Positions 1 through 5,833 of a stretch of DNA of 6,932 nt are shown piece by piece. The stretch is from assembly GCA_021163525.1 (NCBI GenBank), contig JAGGTX010000225.1, forward strand, positions 1 to 6,932. The letters run 5' to 3'. The notes beneath the pieces are model-generated. The model was given only the letters and a program-made list of their open reading frames with translations, was not told where the DNA came from and searched no databases. How positions within the stretch are numbered: position 1 is the first letter of the stretch; each line of letters starts with the position of its first letter. The DNA is from Caldifarciminota bacterium. GTDB taxonomy: Bacteria > Hydrothermota > UBA3072 > B12-G15. A program made the translations under genes and the position numbers.

Positions 1-418
1 GAAGGTCCCCTCCAGTTGGTTTCTTTTCAAAGGTGTAGAGTTTTTTCAGCATGGGTTCAAGTTTCTGGATGAACGGGAAATGGCCAATACATGCACAGAT
101 TTTGCCCCTTCCCATTTTAAGGAACAACTCCCTGCCATCCATCTCTACAAAGTGTTCGGGAAGGGAAACCGATGCATTTATAGCAGCAATCCCGATTGAT
201 GCCTCAATGGGATTCTCAGATAGGCTGAGCTGGGCAAGTGACTTTGTTGTTTTCCCTGATATTGTTTCAGGTAGTATACCACCTTCATCCTTCACGGGTC
301 TCAGGGTGGATGCTATACCTGCCCTTTCAGCGATTACAATTGTATTGAAAATGCCAACAACAACATCCTTAACCGGCGAATCCCTGCAGTCTTCAATGAG
401 TGAATGAAGGATTTTCAT
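1..418 (-). CDS. DUF4213/DUF364 family protein (putative heavy-metal chelation domain), 3'-truncated by window edge
   Basis: The leftward frame from ATG at 418-416 is open for 139 residues and leaves the window, so the C-terminus is missing. The N-terminal part carries the DUF4213-like pattern GIASTL (about residues 34-39) and LSLSENPIEASIGIAAINAS (about 64-83). It is followed by the start of the Rossmann-like DUF364 domain, with IGHFPFIQKL (about 111-120), FEKKP (about 130-134) and GGDL at the edge. Pfam describes DUF364 as a putative heavy-metal chelation domain; the biochemical role is not established. The start overlaps the upstream stop codon by one base (TGATG) and has no good Shine-Dalgarno of its own, so translation is probably coupled to the membrane protein gene. 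The pairing suggests metal or cofactor handling, which is inference. The family call rests on recognised motifs and is fairly sure; the function is not. Confidence 0.82.
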   Translation of the reverse strand, partial: MKILHSLIEDCRDSPVKDVVVGIFNTIVIAERAGIASTLRPVKDEGGILPETISGKTTKSLAQLSLSENPIEASIGIAAINASVSLPEHFVEMDGRELFLKMGRGKICACIGHFPFIQKLEPMLKKLYTFEKKPTGGDL

Positions 419-1035
419 CAATGGATGTTTGTTATAAACTCCACTATGAGCGCCAGTAAAATCAGAGGGAGTGTAAGGGTTGGGTGAAGTTTTATCCTGG
501 TTTTTCTGAGGCCTTCAACCCATTTATACACAGGCACACACAGCAAACCGCTGACAATACCTTCAATCAGAATAAAGTAAAGGACCGCCACATGCCCCTT
601 ATAAAGTATTCCCTTTGAAACTGGAGAGATTAAAAGTGCAAGGACAAACACAGTCCTCCAGATGGGCGAAAGAAGGGGTAGATAATATACGATTCTGGAT
701 GGTTTGAGGTATCTCATACCAGCAAAAACAATCCCCGACTCAATAACTATGGCCATAGCAGGATTTATGGTTGCACCCTTTGGCAGTCCAGGGATGAAAA
801 GGTCTATGAGTTTTATAACACCTGCGAAGAGTCCTGTGTAAAATATGGACGCTTCATCCCCTGTTTCCCTGTATGCAAGTAGCATGAAGAATAGTCCTAT
901 GGGGAACATGACAAATCCAGAAATGTCTCTGAGACCCGTTGTGAATTGGACAAAGTGGAGAATGTATCCAAGGGTTGCCTCGGCAATACCCCAGAATGCC
1001 GCGTATTTTAGGGTTATCAATAGATGTTTCTTCAT
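418..1035 (-). CDS. Predicted polytopic inner-membrane protein, function unknown
   Basis: This 205-residue protein is mostly hydrophobic, with about six or seven likely membrane segments near residues 5-29, 40-55, 64-83, 90-108, 117-138, 149-170 and 186-203. Charged linkers separate them, for example AYRETGDEAS (54-63) and KWVEGLRKTRIK (171-182). There is no cleavable signal peptide or known catalytic motif. Glu19 and Glu99 lie inside hydrophobic segments (GIAEATLGY, IVIESGIVF), as does Glu159 (LIEGIVSG), and GLPKGATINPAM forms a Pro/Gly-rich re-entrant-like stretch. The ATG follows a strong AAGGAGG site and a near-consensus promoter, so the start is secure. It is the first gene of a unit with the DUF364 gene. 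Size and topology would fit a small-molecule permease such as an ECF S-component, but I recognise no diagnostic motif and do not assign it. Confidence 0.8.
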   Translation of the reverse strand: MKKHLLITLKYAAFWGIAEATLGYILHFVQFTTGLRDISGFVMFPIGLFFMLLAYRETGDEASIFYTGLFAGVIKLIDLFIPGLPKGATINPAMAIVIESGIVFAGMRYLKPSRIVYYLPLLSPIWRTVFVLALLISPVSKGILYKGHVAVLYFILIEGIVSGLLCVPVYKWVEGLRKTRIKLHPTLTLPLILLALIVEFITNIH

Positions 1036-1039
1036 GGTT

Positions 1040-1046
1040 CCTCCTT
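1040..1046 (-). promoter_or_regulatory. Strong ribosome binding site for the 205-residue membrane protein
   Basis: On the minus strand AAGGAGG lies 4 bases before the ATG at 1035. It settles the start of the membrane protein. An ATG a few bases further upstream (1055-1053 on the minus strand) is in another frame and overlaps the -10 box. Confidence 0.85.
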
Positions 1047-1052
1047 TTTTTC

Positions 1053-1081
1053 ATAATATCAAAAATGATTTCATGTGTCAA
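1053..1081 (-). promoter_or_regulatory. Leftward sigma70-type promoter for the membrane protein/DUF364 unit
   Basis: Read on the minus strand, a perfect -35 box TTGACA (1081-1076) is followed by exactly 17 bases and a -10 box TATTAT (1058-1053; one mismatch to TATAAT). Transcription would start around 1046, which puts the Shine-Dalgarno site essentially at the 5' end of the mRNA and gives a leader of only about 11 bases. The start site is predicted from spacing, not measured. Confidence 0.8.
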
Positions 1082-1120
1082 TCCCCCGCTATGCCTCAAA
1101 AAAATCTATACGAAATATAA

Positions 1121-1136
1121 AAAGTGGCCTCACTTT
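1121..1136. repeat. Short inverted repeat in the divergent control region
   Basis: AAAGTG (1121-1126) and CACTTT (1131-1136) form a perfect 6-base inverted repeat around 4 bases. It lies about 40 bases upstream of the leftward -35 box. No convincing T-run follows on either strand, so an operator is a better guess than a terminator. A second one, TGAGT/ACTCA at 1163-1177 with a 5-base centre, lies nearby. Both are short enough to be chance in AT-rich DNA. Confidence 0.25.
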
Positions 1137-1216
1137 AAAATCTTTACCATAATAAATATGATTGAGTATCCCACTCAGTATCTGTGTTAAATAGTTTCTC
1201 AAACCTGGATTTATCC

Positions 1217-1246
1217 TTGACCAATCCCATATTTATTGTATATTAT
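1217..1246 (+). promoter_or_regulatory. Rightward sigma70-type promoter for the rib operon
   Basis: TTGACC (1217-1222) matches the -35 consensus in five of six bases. The -10 is either TATATT (1239-1244, 16-base spacer) or TATTAT (1241-1246, 18-base spacer). Either choice puts the start at about 1250-1253, just where the riboswitch P1 stem begins (1250), so the mRNA would start with the aptamer and no spare leader. The boxes are seen in the sequence; the start site is inferred. Confidence 0.72.
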
Positions 1247-1249
1247 ATT

Positions 1250-1364
1250 GTTCCTTCGGGGCAGGGTGAAATCCCCGACCGGCGGTTAAAGCCCGCGAGT
1301 CCTTAAAGGACTGAACCGGTGGAATTCCGGTGCCGACGGTGAAAGTCCGGATGGGAGAAGGAAC
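1250..1364 (+). ncRNA. FMN riboswitch (RFN element) controlling the riboflavin operon
   Basis: The conserved RFN core is present: GGGGCAGGGTGAAAT (1258-1272), the GACCGGCGG segment (1277-1285), a GCCCGCGAG segment (1291-1299), GGAATTCCGGTGCCGACGG (1321-1339) and AGTCCGGATGGGAGA (1344-1358). P1 is a perfect 8-bp stem (1250-1257 with 1357-1364). Other visible stems are GGGG/CCCC (1258-1261/1273-1276), GCGG/CCGC (1282-1285/1293-1296), a variable arm AGTCC/GGACT (1298-1302/1308-1312) and ACCGG/CCGGT (1315-1319/1327-1331). The aptamer binds FMN and normally shuts off riboflavin genes. Here bases 1253-1262, the 5' strand of P1 and P2, are also the exact complement of 1384-1393 in the downstream terminator, which supplies the switch: FMN bound keeps P1/P2 and lets the terminator form, while without FMN the long-range pairing breaks it. 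The identity is very secure; the mechanism is inferred from pairing. Confidence 0.97.
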
Positions 1365-1378
1365 GAGCTGAATGTATT

Positions 1379-1404
1379 AGGGCGCCCCGAAGGCGTCTTT
1401 TCTT
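1379..1404 (+). terminator. FMN-controlled intrinsic terminator / expression platform before ribD
   Basis: GGCGCC (1381-1386) and GGCGTC (1392-1397) pair around the loop CCGAA with one G-U. G1380-U1398 and A1379-U1399 extend the stem to 8 bp. It is followed by a T-rich run, TTTTCTT, ending 4 bases before ribD. Bases 1384-1393 can instead pair perfectly over 10 bp with riboswitch bases 1253-1262, which would abolish the hairpin. The stem ends about 9 bases before the ATG, so it could also block ribosome loading. The hairpin is modest in length for a terminator; its position directly after an RFN element strengthens the call. Confidence 0.8.
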
Positions 1405-1408
1405 ATTT

Positions 1409-2449
1409 ATGGATATTGAAGGATTGATGAAAAGGGCTATAAAACTTGCACTCAAAGCAGAGGGGAAAACCTCTCCCAATCCCCTTGTTGGTGCTGTTAT
1501 ATATAAAGGAGGGAGGATTGTGGGTGAGGGTTATCATAAGGCAGCAGGAAAGCCCCATGCAGAGATAGAGGCACTGAAAAATGCAGGGAAAAAGGCAAGG
1601 GGAGGGGTGCTCTTTGTAAACCTTGAACCGTGCATTCACTATGGCAGGACCCCCCCATGTGCACCAGAGATTGTGAAGGCAGGTATTAAAGGGGTTTATA
1701 TAGGGATGATTGACCCGAATCCGAAGGTGAACGGGAAGGGGGTTAGGTATCTGTTGAACCATGGTGTTAAAGTTTACACTGGAATACTTGAAGAAAAGGC
1801 AAGGGAGATAAATAGATTCTACGCATTTGCAGTGAAGAACAAAATTCCATATGTAATATTGAAGATCGCCTCAACCCTTGATGGTTTTATTGGAGGATTC
1901 TCCCGGAGATACATCACATGTGAGGAATCAAGGAGACTGGTTCACAGGTGGAGGAATAAGGTGGATGGAATCCTTGTTGGGATTGGAACAGTGCTAAAGG
2001 ATAATCCAGAGTTGAATGTGAGGCTTGTAAAACCAGTAAAACAACCCTTAAAGATTGTGCTTGACACAGACCTTAAAATTCCACATAGTTCAAAATTGTT
2101 TTCCACAGAGGGCGATGTGATTGTTTATTCAAGGAGGAGTGGTAAACTGCCATTTGGAGAGGTTGTGACTGTTGGAACAGAAAGGGGCATGTTAAAGATT
2201 GAGGATATTCTTAATAACCTTTATTCAAGGGGTGTGAATTCATTGCTGGTTGAAGGTGGGAAAAGGGTGTTTTCAACATTCATAAAGGAGGGACTTTTCC
2301 AGGAGATTAAGATTTTCTATGCACCAATCCTGCAGGGGAATGGTATAAAGATGATTGAGAATGTCTCAGCGGTTGTAAAGGTTGAGAGGAGCAGAAGGAT
2401 AGGTGAGGATATACTTGTTGAGGGAAGGAATGTTTACGGGAATAATTGA
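1409..2449 (+). CDS. ribD: Bifunctional diaminohydroxyphosphoribosylaminopyrimidine deaminase / 5-amino-6-(5-phosphoribosylamino)uracil reductase
   Basis: RibD carries out two cytosolic steps of riboflavin synthesis: deamination of the pyrimidine made by GTP cyclohydrolase II, then NADPH-dependent reduction of the ribosyl side chain. The N-terminal cytidine-deaminase-like domain (about 1-145) has TSPNPLVGAV (21-30), HAE (50-52, zinc His50 and catalytic Glu52) and PC-x8-C (zinc Cys75 and Cys84 in LEPCIHYGRTPPC). The reductase domain (about 147-346) has LDGFIG, YITCEESRRLVHR, GILVGIGTVLKDNP and the LLVEGGKRVFSTF stretch. At 346 residues it is slightly shorter than typical (about 360-380). ATG 1409 fits the usual N-terminal length before MK.A..LA, but no Shine-Dalgarno precedes it, because the terminator stem and T-run occupy that space. 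It is the first gene after the riboswitch; its end overlaps ribE by 20 bases. Confidence 0.96.
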   Translation: MDIEGLMKRAIKLALKAEGKTSPNPLVGAVIYKGGRIVGEGYHKAAGKPHAEIEALKNAGKKARGGVLFVNLEPCIHYGRTPPCAPEIVKAGIKGVYIGMIDPNPKVNGKGVRYLLNHGVKVYTGILEEKAREINRFYAFAVKNKIPYVILKIASTLDGFIGGFSRRYITCEESRRLVHRWRNKVDGILVGIGTVLKDNPELNVRLVKPVKQPLKIVLDTDLKIPHSSKLFSTEGDVIVYSRRSGKLPFGEVVTVGTERGMLKIEDILNNLYSRGVNSLLVEGGKRVFSTFIKEGLFQEIKIFYAPILQGNGIKMIENVSAVVKVERSRRIGEDILVEGRNVYGNN

Positions 2450-3023
2450 GGGCATTGGTGAAATTATAAGGGTGAGAAAGACAGGCTCAGGGCTTGAACT
2501 TACAATCAGGCTTCCATTCCAGGTAAAAGAGGGTGACAGTATAAGTGTGGATGGTGTGTGTCTCACAGTGAAAAAGTTTTCACAGGGTATTGGTGCCTTT
2601 GATGCAGTGTATGAAACCATAAATAGGACAACACTTGCTGAAGCAAGAAAAGGAAGGAAGGTGAACCTTGAAAGGGCCATACCTGTTGATGGAAGGTTTG
2701 ACGGGCATATTGTGCTGGGACATGTTGATGGAACTGGAAAGATCAGGGGATTATCAAAGTGGAAAAAGGGGGTTATCCTCACAATAGACTATCCTGATGA
2801 GCTCAAACCATATATTGCAGAAAAGGGCTCCATTGCCATTGATGGAATCAGCCTCACAATAGCAGAGGTACATCGGAATACCCTATCCATTGCACTCATA
2901 CCATATACAGTTGAGAATACATCGCTCAAATACAAAAGAACAGGGGATAGGGTGAATATAGAGGTGGATGTGGTGGCAAGATACATAAAAAGGATAATGG
3001 AGGTGAGCAGTGGAAAGGTTTAA
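2430..3023 (+). CDS. ribE: Riboflavin synthase, alpha subunit
   Basis: The enzyme dismutates two molecules of 6,7-dimethyl-8-ribityllumazine to riboflavin and the pyrimidine precursor; it works as a cytosolic trimer. The 197-residue product shows the internal duplication of the family: repeat 1 starts with the signature [12 protein letters not shown] and contains [13 protein letters not shown] (35-47), and repeat 2 contains [14 protein letters not shown] (92-105) and [15 protein letters not shown] (133-147). VNLERAIP (78-85) ends the first barrel. A longer frame reaches back to 2403, but MFTGIIE is the conserved N-terminus and a purine-rich AGGGAAGGA site lies just before ATG 2430, so this start is preferred. 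It overlaps ribD by 20 bases and ribBA by 14. The symbol follows Bacillus use; in E. coli the same enzyme has been called ribC or ribE. Confidence 0.96.
   Translation: MFTGIIEGIGEIIRVRKTGSGLELTIRLPFQVKEGDSISVDGVCLTVKKFSQGIGAFDAVYETINRTTLAEARKGRKVNLERAIPVDGRFDGHIVLGHVDGTGKIRGLSKWKKGVILTIDYPDELKPYIAEKGSIAIDGISLTIAEVHRNTLSIALIPYTVENTSLKYKRTGDRVNIEVDVVARYIKRIMEVSSGKV
2999..3006 (+). promoter_or_regulatory. Ribosome binding site supporting the GTG start of ribBA
   Basis: GGAGGTGA within the end of ribE lies a few bases before the GTG at 3010. No ATG in the ribBA frame is near, so this site fixes the non-ATG start and indicates translation initiation inside the upstream gene. Confidence 0.75.
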
Positions 3024-4215
3024 CACCATTGAGGAGGCAATTGAGGATATAAGGAATGGTAGGATTGTCATAGTTGTTGATGATGAAGACAGGGAGAATG
3101 AGGGTGACTTTGTGATGGCTGCTGAGAAGGTTACACCAGAGGCAATAAATTTTATGGCAAGGGAGGGGAGAGGGCTTATATGCGTTTCCCTTCTCCCTGA
3201 GAGGCTTGAAAAACTAAACCTGCCTTTGATGACGGATAACATAACTGCAAGGCATGGCACAGCATTCACAGTGAGTGTTGATGCAAAGGAGGGGGTTACA
3301 ACAGGGATAAGTGCCTTTGACAGAGCAAAGACCATAAAGGTTTTGATTGACCCTGAAACCAGACCGGAGGACCTTGCGAGGCCTGGACACATCTTTCCAT
3401 TGAGAGCAAAGAAGGGTGGTGTTTTGAGAAGGGCAGGACATACAGAGGCCTCCTGTGACCTCGCAAGGCTTGCAGGGCTCTATCCTGCTGGTATTCTATG
3501 CGAGATTATGGATGAGGATGGGACAATGGCGAGGCTTCCCAGACTTTTTGAGATTGCCAGAAAATTCAATCTGAAAATTATCACGGTGAAGGACCTTATA
3601 GAATACAGACAGAAGAGGGAGAAACTTGTAAAAGAAGAAGTTGTTGTGCACCTGCCCACTGAGTTTGGTGAATTCATGCTGCATGCATACTCAAATGAGG
3701 TTGATAACCACATACACCTTGCGCTCGTTAAAGGTGATGTTAGGGGGAAGGAGAATGTTCTGGTCCGGGTTCATTCACAGTGTGTAACCGGTGACATTTT
3801 CCGCTCAAAGAGGTGTGATTGTGGGTGCCAGTTATCAAATGCATTGAGGATGATTGAAAAGGAAGGGCTTGGTGTTCTCCTGTATATGATGCAGGAAGGT
3901 AGAGGAATTGGTCTTCTCAACAAGTTGAAGGCCTACAAACTTCAGGAAGAGGGGTATGATACTGTTGAGGCAAACATAAAACTCGGATTCAAGCCAGACC
4001 TGAGGGATTATGGGATTGGTGCACAGATACTGAAGGACCTTGGACTTACCACAATAAGGCTCATGACCAACAATCCAAGAAAGATAGTTGGGCTGGAAGG
4101 TTATGGTCTGAAGATTGTTGAGAGGGTGCCCATAGAGATTCCTCCCAATGAGATAAACAGGGGATATCTGAAGGCAAAAAGGGATAAACTCGGGCATATC
4201 CTGAAAAAGATTTAG
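3010..4215 (+). CDS. ribBA: Bifunctional 3,4-dihydroxy-2-butanone 4-phosphate synthase / GTP cyclohydrolase II
   Basis: This 401-residue fusion makes both precursors of riboflavin: dihydroxybutanone phosphate from ribulose 5-phosphate (N-terminal RibB domain) and the ribosylated diaminopyrimidine from GTP (C-terminal RibA domain). RibB (about 1-200) shows [16 protein letters not shown] (24-39; the acidic metal-binding loop), [11 protein letters not shown] (82-92), [10 protein letters not shown] (124-133) and [17 protein letters not shown] (141-157) with the catalytic-type His144. RibA (about 205-401) shows [19 protein letters not shown] with zinc ligands Cys258, Cys269 and Cys271 in the family's C-x10-C-x-C spacing, [18 protein letters not shown] (295-312), [10 protein letters not shown] (332-341) and [10 protein letters not shown] (350-359). 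The key motifs I can see in both halves are intact, so both activities are expected. It starts at GTG, overlaps ribE by 14 bases, and its stop codon lies within the ribH Shine-Dalgarno. Confidence 0.97.
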   Translation: MERFNTIEEAIEDIRNGRIVIVVDDEDRENEGDFVMAAEKVTPEAINFMAREGRGLICVSLLPERLEKLNLPLMTDNITARHGTAFTVSVDAKEGVTTGISAFDRAKTIKVLIDPETRPEDLARPGHIFPLRAKKGGVLRRAGHTEASCDLARLAGLYPAGILCEIMDEDGTMARLPRLFEIARKFNLKIITVKDLIEYRQKREKLVKEEVVVHLPTEFGEFMLHAYSNEVDNHIHLALVKGDVRGKENVLVRVHSQCVTGDIFRSKRCDCGCQLSNALRMIEKEGLGVLLYMMQEGRGIGLLNKLKAYKLQEEGYDTVEANIKLGFKPDLRDYGIGAQILKDLGLTTIRLMTNNPRKIVGLEGYGLKIVERVPIEIPPNEINRGYLKAKRDKLGHILKKI

Positions 4216-4220
4216 GAGGT
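4214..4220 (+). promoter_or_regulatory. Ribosome binding site that sets the ribH start
   Basis: AGGAGGT overlaps the TAG stop of ribBA and lies 4 bases before ATG 4225. The in-frame GTG at 4219 is part of this site and so cannot be the start. Confidence 0.85.
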
Positions 4221-4224
4221 GCAT

Positions 4225-4701
4225 ATGGAGTATAAAGGAAGTTTAGATGGTAAGGGTAAAAGGATTGCAGTGGTTGTATCAAGATTCAACAGCCTTGTAA
4301 CAGAAAAACTCCTTGATGGTGCGCTTGACTGCCTTATAAGGCATGGGGTGGATGAGAAAAAGATAGACATTGTGAGGGTTCCTGGTTCATTTGAACTTCC
4401 CTTTGTGGTAAAAAAAGTTGCTGAAAAGGGAAGGTATGATGGGATAGTTGCACTTTCAGCAGTGATAAGGGGTGATACCCCCCACTTTGACTATGTTGCA
4501 ACAGAGGTTTCAAAGGGTATAGCAAGACTTTCCCTTGACCTGAATTTACCAATAGGTTTTGGTGTTATAACAGCGGATACTGAAGAGCAGGCAATTGCAA
4601 GGGCAGGCATGAAACAGGGAAACAAGGGATGGGATGCTGCAATGAGTGTACTTGAAGTGATGAATCTGCTTGATGACCTTGCTAAGGGGAGGAATGGTTG
4701 A
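4225..4701 (+). CDS. ribH: 6,7-dimethyl-8-ribityllumazine synthase
   Basis: RibH condenses 5-amino-6-ribitylaminouracil with dihydroxybutanone phosphate to lumazine, the substrate of RibE; the family forms pentamers or 60-mer capsids in the cytosol. At 158 residues it has normal length. Visible family motifs are RFN (20-22, substrate-stacking Phe21), PGSFELP (53-59), ALSAVIRGDTPHFDYV (76-91) with the proposed catalytic His87, GIARLSLDLNLPIGFGVIT (98-116), and EEQAIARAG (120-128) with the conserved Arg126, then NKGWDAAMSVLEV. Active-site residues are all in place. The start follows a strong AGGAGGT. Its TGA stop overlaps the TTG start of nusB by 3 of 4 bases (TTGA), implying coupled translation. 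Confidence 0.97.
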   Translation: MEYKGSLDGKGKRIAVVVSRFNSLVTEKLLDGALDCLIRHGVDEKKIDIVRVPGSFELPFVVKKVAEKGRYDGIVALSAVIRGDTPHFDYVATEVSKGIARLSLDLNLPIGFGVITADTEEQAIARAGMKQGNKGWDAAMSVLEVMNLLDDLAKGRNG

Positions 4702-5102
4702 GAAGAAAGGCAAGGGAGACCGTTCTTAAAACCCTTTATTCCCTTGAGTTTGATGGAGGAAATCCTGAAGATAGATTCAATGAATTGTCTTCCGAGGATG
4801 GGATTCAAGAAGACTGCCTTGTCTTTGCAAAACGCCTTCTTCTCACAACCCTGAAATATAGGAAAGAAGCCGATGAATTGATTAAAGATGTTCTTGAAAA
4901 CTGGGAACTGGATAGGATACCACTGGTTGAATTGTCCATCCTGAGGATGGGTGTGGCTGAAATGGAGTTTTTTCCAGAAAACCCTGTTGAAGTGATAATA
5001 AATGAGGCAGTAGAACTGGCAAAGAGGTTTGTGTCCACAGACGCAGGCCGGTTTGTAAATGGGATTCTTGACAGGATTGCAAGAAAGAAGGGCCTTGTAT
5101 GA
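4698..5102 (+). CDS. nusB: Transcription antitermination factor NusB
   Basis: NusB is a small all-helical RNA-binding protein that, with NusE (ribosomal protein S10), binds boxA RNA and supports antitermination of rRNA operons. The 134-residue product has the family's N-terminus RRKARETVLKTLYSLE (2-17; RNA-binding Arg-rich helix) and the C-terminal signature: NWELDRIPLVELSILRMGVAEMEFF (68-92), NPVEVIINEAVELAKRF (95-111) and GRFVNGILDRIARK (117-130). The start is TTG 4698, overlapping the ribH stop. GGGGAGG (4686-4692) lies 5 bases upstream, and the ATG at 4694 is in another frame, so TTG is the only start that leaves the Arg-rich helix in place. ribH-nusB adjacency is common in bacteria. Here it sits behind an FMN-controlled terminator with no internal promoter that I noticed. 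Confidence 0.95.
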   Translation: MRRKARETVLKTLYSLEFDGGNPEDRFNELSSEDGIQEDCLVFAKRLLLTTLKYRKEADELIKDVLENWELDRIPLVELSILRMGVAEMEFFPENPVEVIINEAVELAKRFVSTDAGRFVNGILDRIARKKGLV

Positions 5103-5818
5103 AGATTGGGGTCATATCTGATATACACGGAAACCTTGAGGCATTAAAGGCAATACTCATGGAACTTGATGATGTGGAAAGGCTTGTATGCCTGGGTGAT
5201 ATAGTTGGATATGGGCCAGACCCTGAGCCCTGCGTTGAGATAATAAGGGAGAAGGCAGATATTGTTGTTGCAGGGAACCACGACTGGGGTGCAATAGGTA
5301 AGACATCCATTGATGGTTTTAACCCTGTTGCCTATGCTGCGATCCTCTGGACATCAGACCACCTCTCTGAAGATTCCAGGAATTACCTTGCCTCTCTCCC
5401 ACTTGAGCACAGGGAAGGTAAATATACATTTGTTCACTCCTCCTTCAGTGTGCCTGAGAAATGGTTTTATATCCTTGGGCCTGGTGATGCAGAGAAGGAA
5501 TTTTTGTACCTGAAAACCATGGCAGGTTTTGTAGGCCATTCACATGTTCCTGGAATATTTATGAAGTCAGGTGCACGGGTCAAAACACTCTTCGGGTCAA
5601 TTGTGGAAATGGATGATGGTTCCCAGTTCATTATAAACTGCGGAAGTGTTGGACAGCCAAGGGATGGAAATCCTGATGCAACTGCATGTATACTTGACAC
5701 TGGTTCAAATGAGGTTAGAATAATCCGTGTGCCTTATGATGCAGAAAAAACGAGAAGGAAGATTGTGGCATCAGGTCTTCCTGAAGTTCTTGGTGACAGG
5801 CTTTTGATTGGGAGATAA
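5099..5818 (+). CDS. Calcineurin-like metallophosphoesterase (YfcE/ApaH-type fold), substrate unknown
   Basis: The 239-residue protein carries a complete dinuclear metal site: DIHGN (8-12), GDIVGYGPDPEPC (33-45), GNHDWG (59-64), VHSS (112-115) and GHSHVP (146-151), with NCGSVGQPRDGNPDA (180-194) near the end. These are the canonical D-x-H, GD, GNHD, H and GH-x-H blocks of the family. No signal peptide or membrane segment is present, so it is cytosolic. Members act on diverse phosphomonoesters, diesters or nucleotides, and the sequence does not fix the substrate. The start overlaps the nusB stop (ATGA). Its place at the end of the riboflavin genes makes it a possible phosphatase for the pyrimidine intermediate whose dephosphorylation has no gene here, but most known enzymes for that step belong to the HAD family, so this is only a suggestion. 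Confidence 0.9.
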   Translation: MKIGVISDIHGNLEALKAILMELDDVERLVCLGDIVGYGPDPEPCVEIIREKADIVVAGNHDWGAIGKTSIDGFNPVAYAAILWTSDHLSEDSRNYLASLPLEHREGKYTFVHSSFSVPEKWFYILGPGDAEKEFLYLKTMAGFVGHSHVPGIFMKSGARVKTLFGSIVEMDDGSQFIINCGSVGQPRDGNPDATACILDTGSNEVRIIRVPYDAEKTRRKIVASGLPEVLGDRLLIGR

Positions 5819-5822
5819 AAAA

Positions 5823-5829
5823 AAGGAGG
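5823..5829 (+). promoter_or_regulatory. Strong ribosome binding site for fbp
   Basis: AAGGAGG lies 4 bases before ATG 5834, inside the only real gap of the rightward operon (15 bases). The gap has an A-run after the TAA stop of the phosphoesterase but no hairpin, so it is not a terminator. Confidence 0.8.
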
Positions 5830-5833
5830 AATT

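Noticed and set aside
51..407. Rightward open frame of 118 codons at the left edge
   Set aside because: It lies antisense to the DUF364 gene, whose translation matches a known family; this frame has no recognisable domain or ribosome binding site.
1121..1136. Inverted repeat as a transcription terminator
   Set aside because: The stem is only 6 bp with A/T ends, no clear T-run follows on either strand, and neither operon converges on it.
975..1190. Small rightward open frame across the divergent region
   Set aside because: It overlaps the leftward promoter, ribosome binding site and start of the membrane protein, and has no ribosome binding site or recognisable sequence.
1427..1429. Alternative ATG start for ribD
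   Set aside because: It has an SD-like AAGGA but only 3 bases of spacing, and it removes N-terminal residues that align with other RibD proteins. Kept as a possibility in the findings, not as the call.
2403..2429. Nine extra N-terminal codons for riboflavin synthase
   Set aside because: The family begins at MFTGIIE and a purine-rich site precedes ATG 2430; the extension would only lengthen the overlap with ribD.
4219..4224. GTG start two codons earlier for ribH
   Set aside because: The GTG is inside the AGGAGGT ribosome binding site of the ATG at 4225.
3835..4224. Leftward open frame of 129 codons within ribBA
   Set aside because: It is antisense to the strongly conserved GTP cyclohydrolase II domain and has no features of its own.
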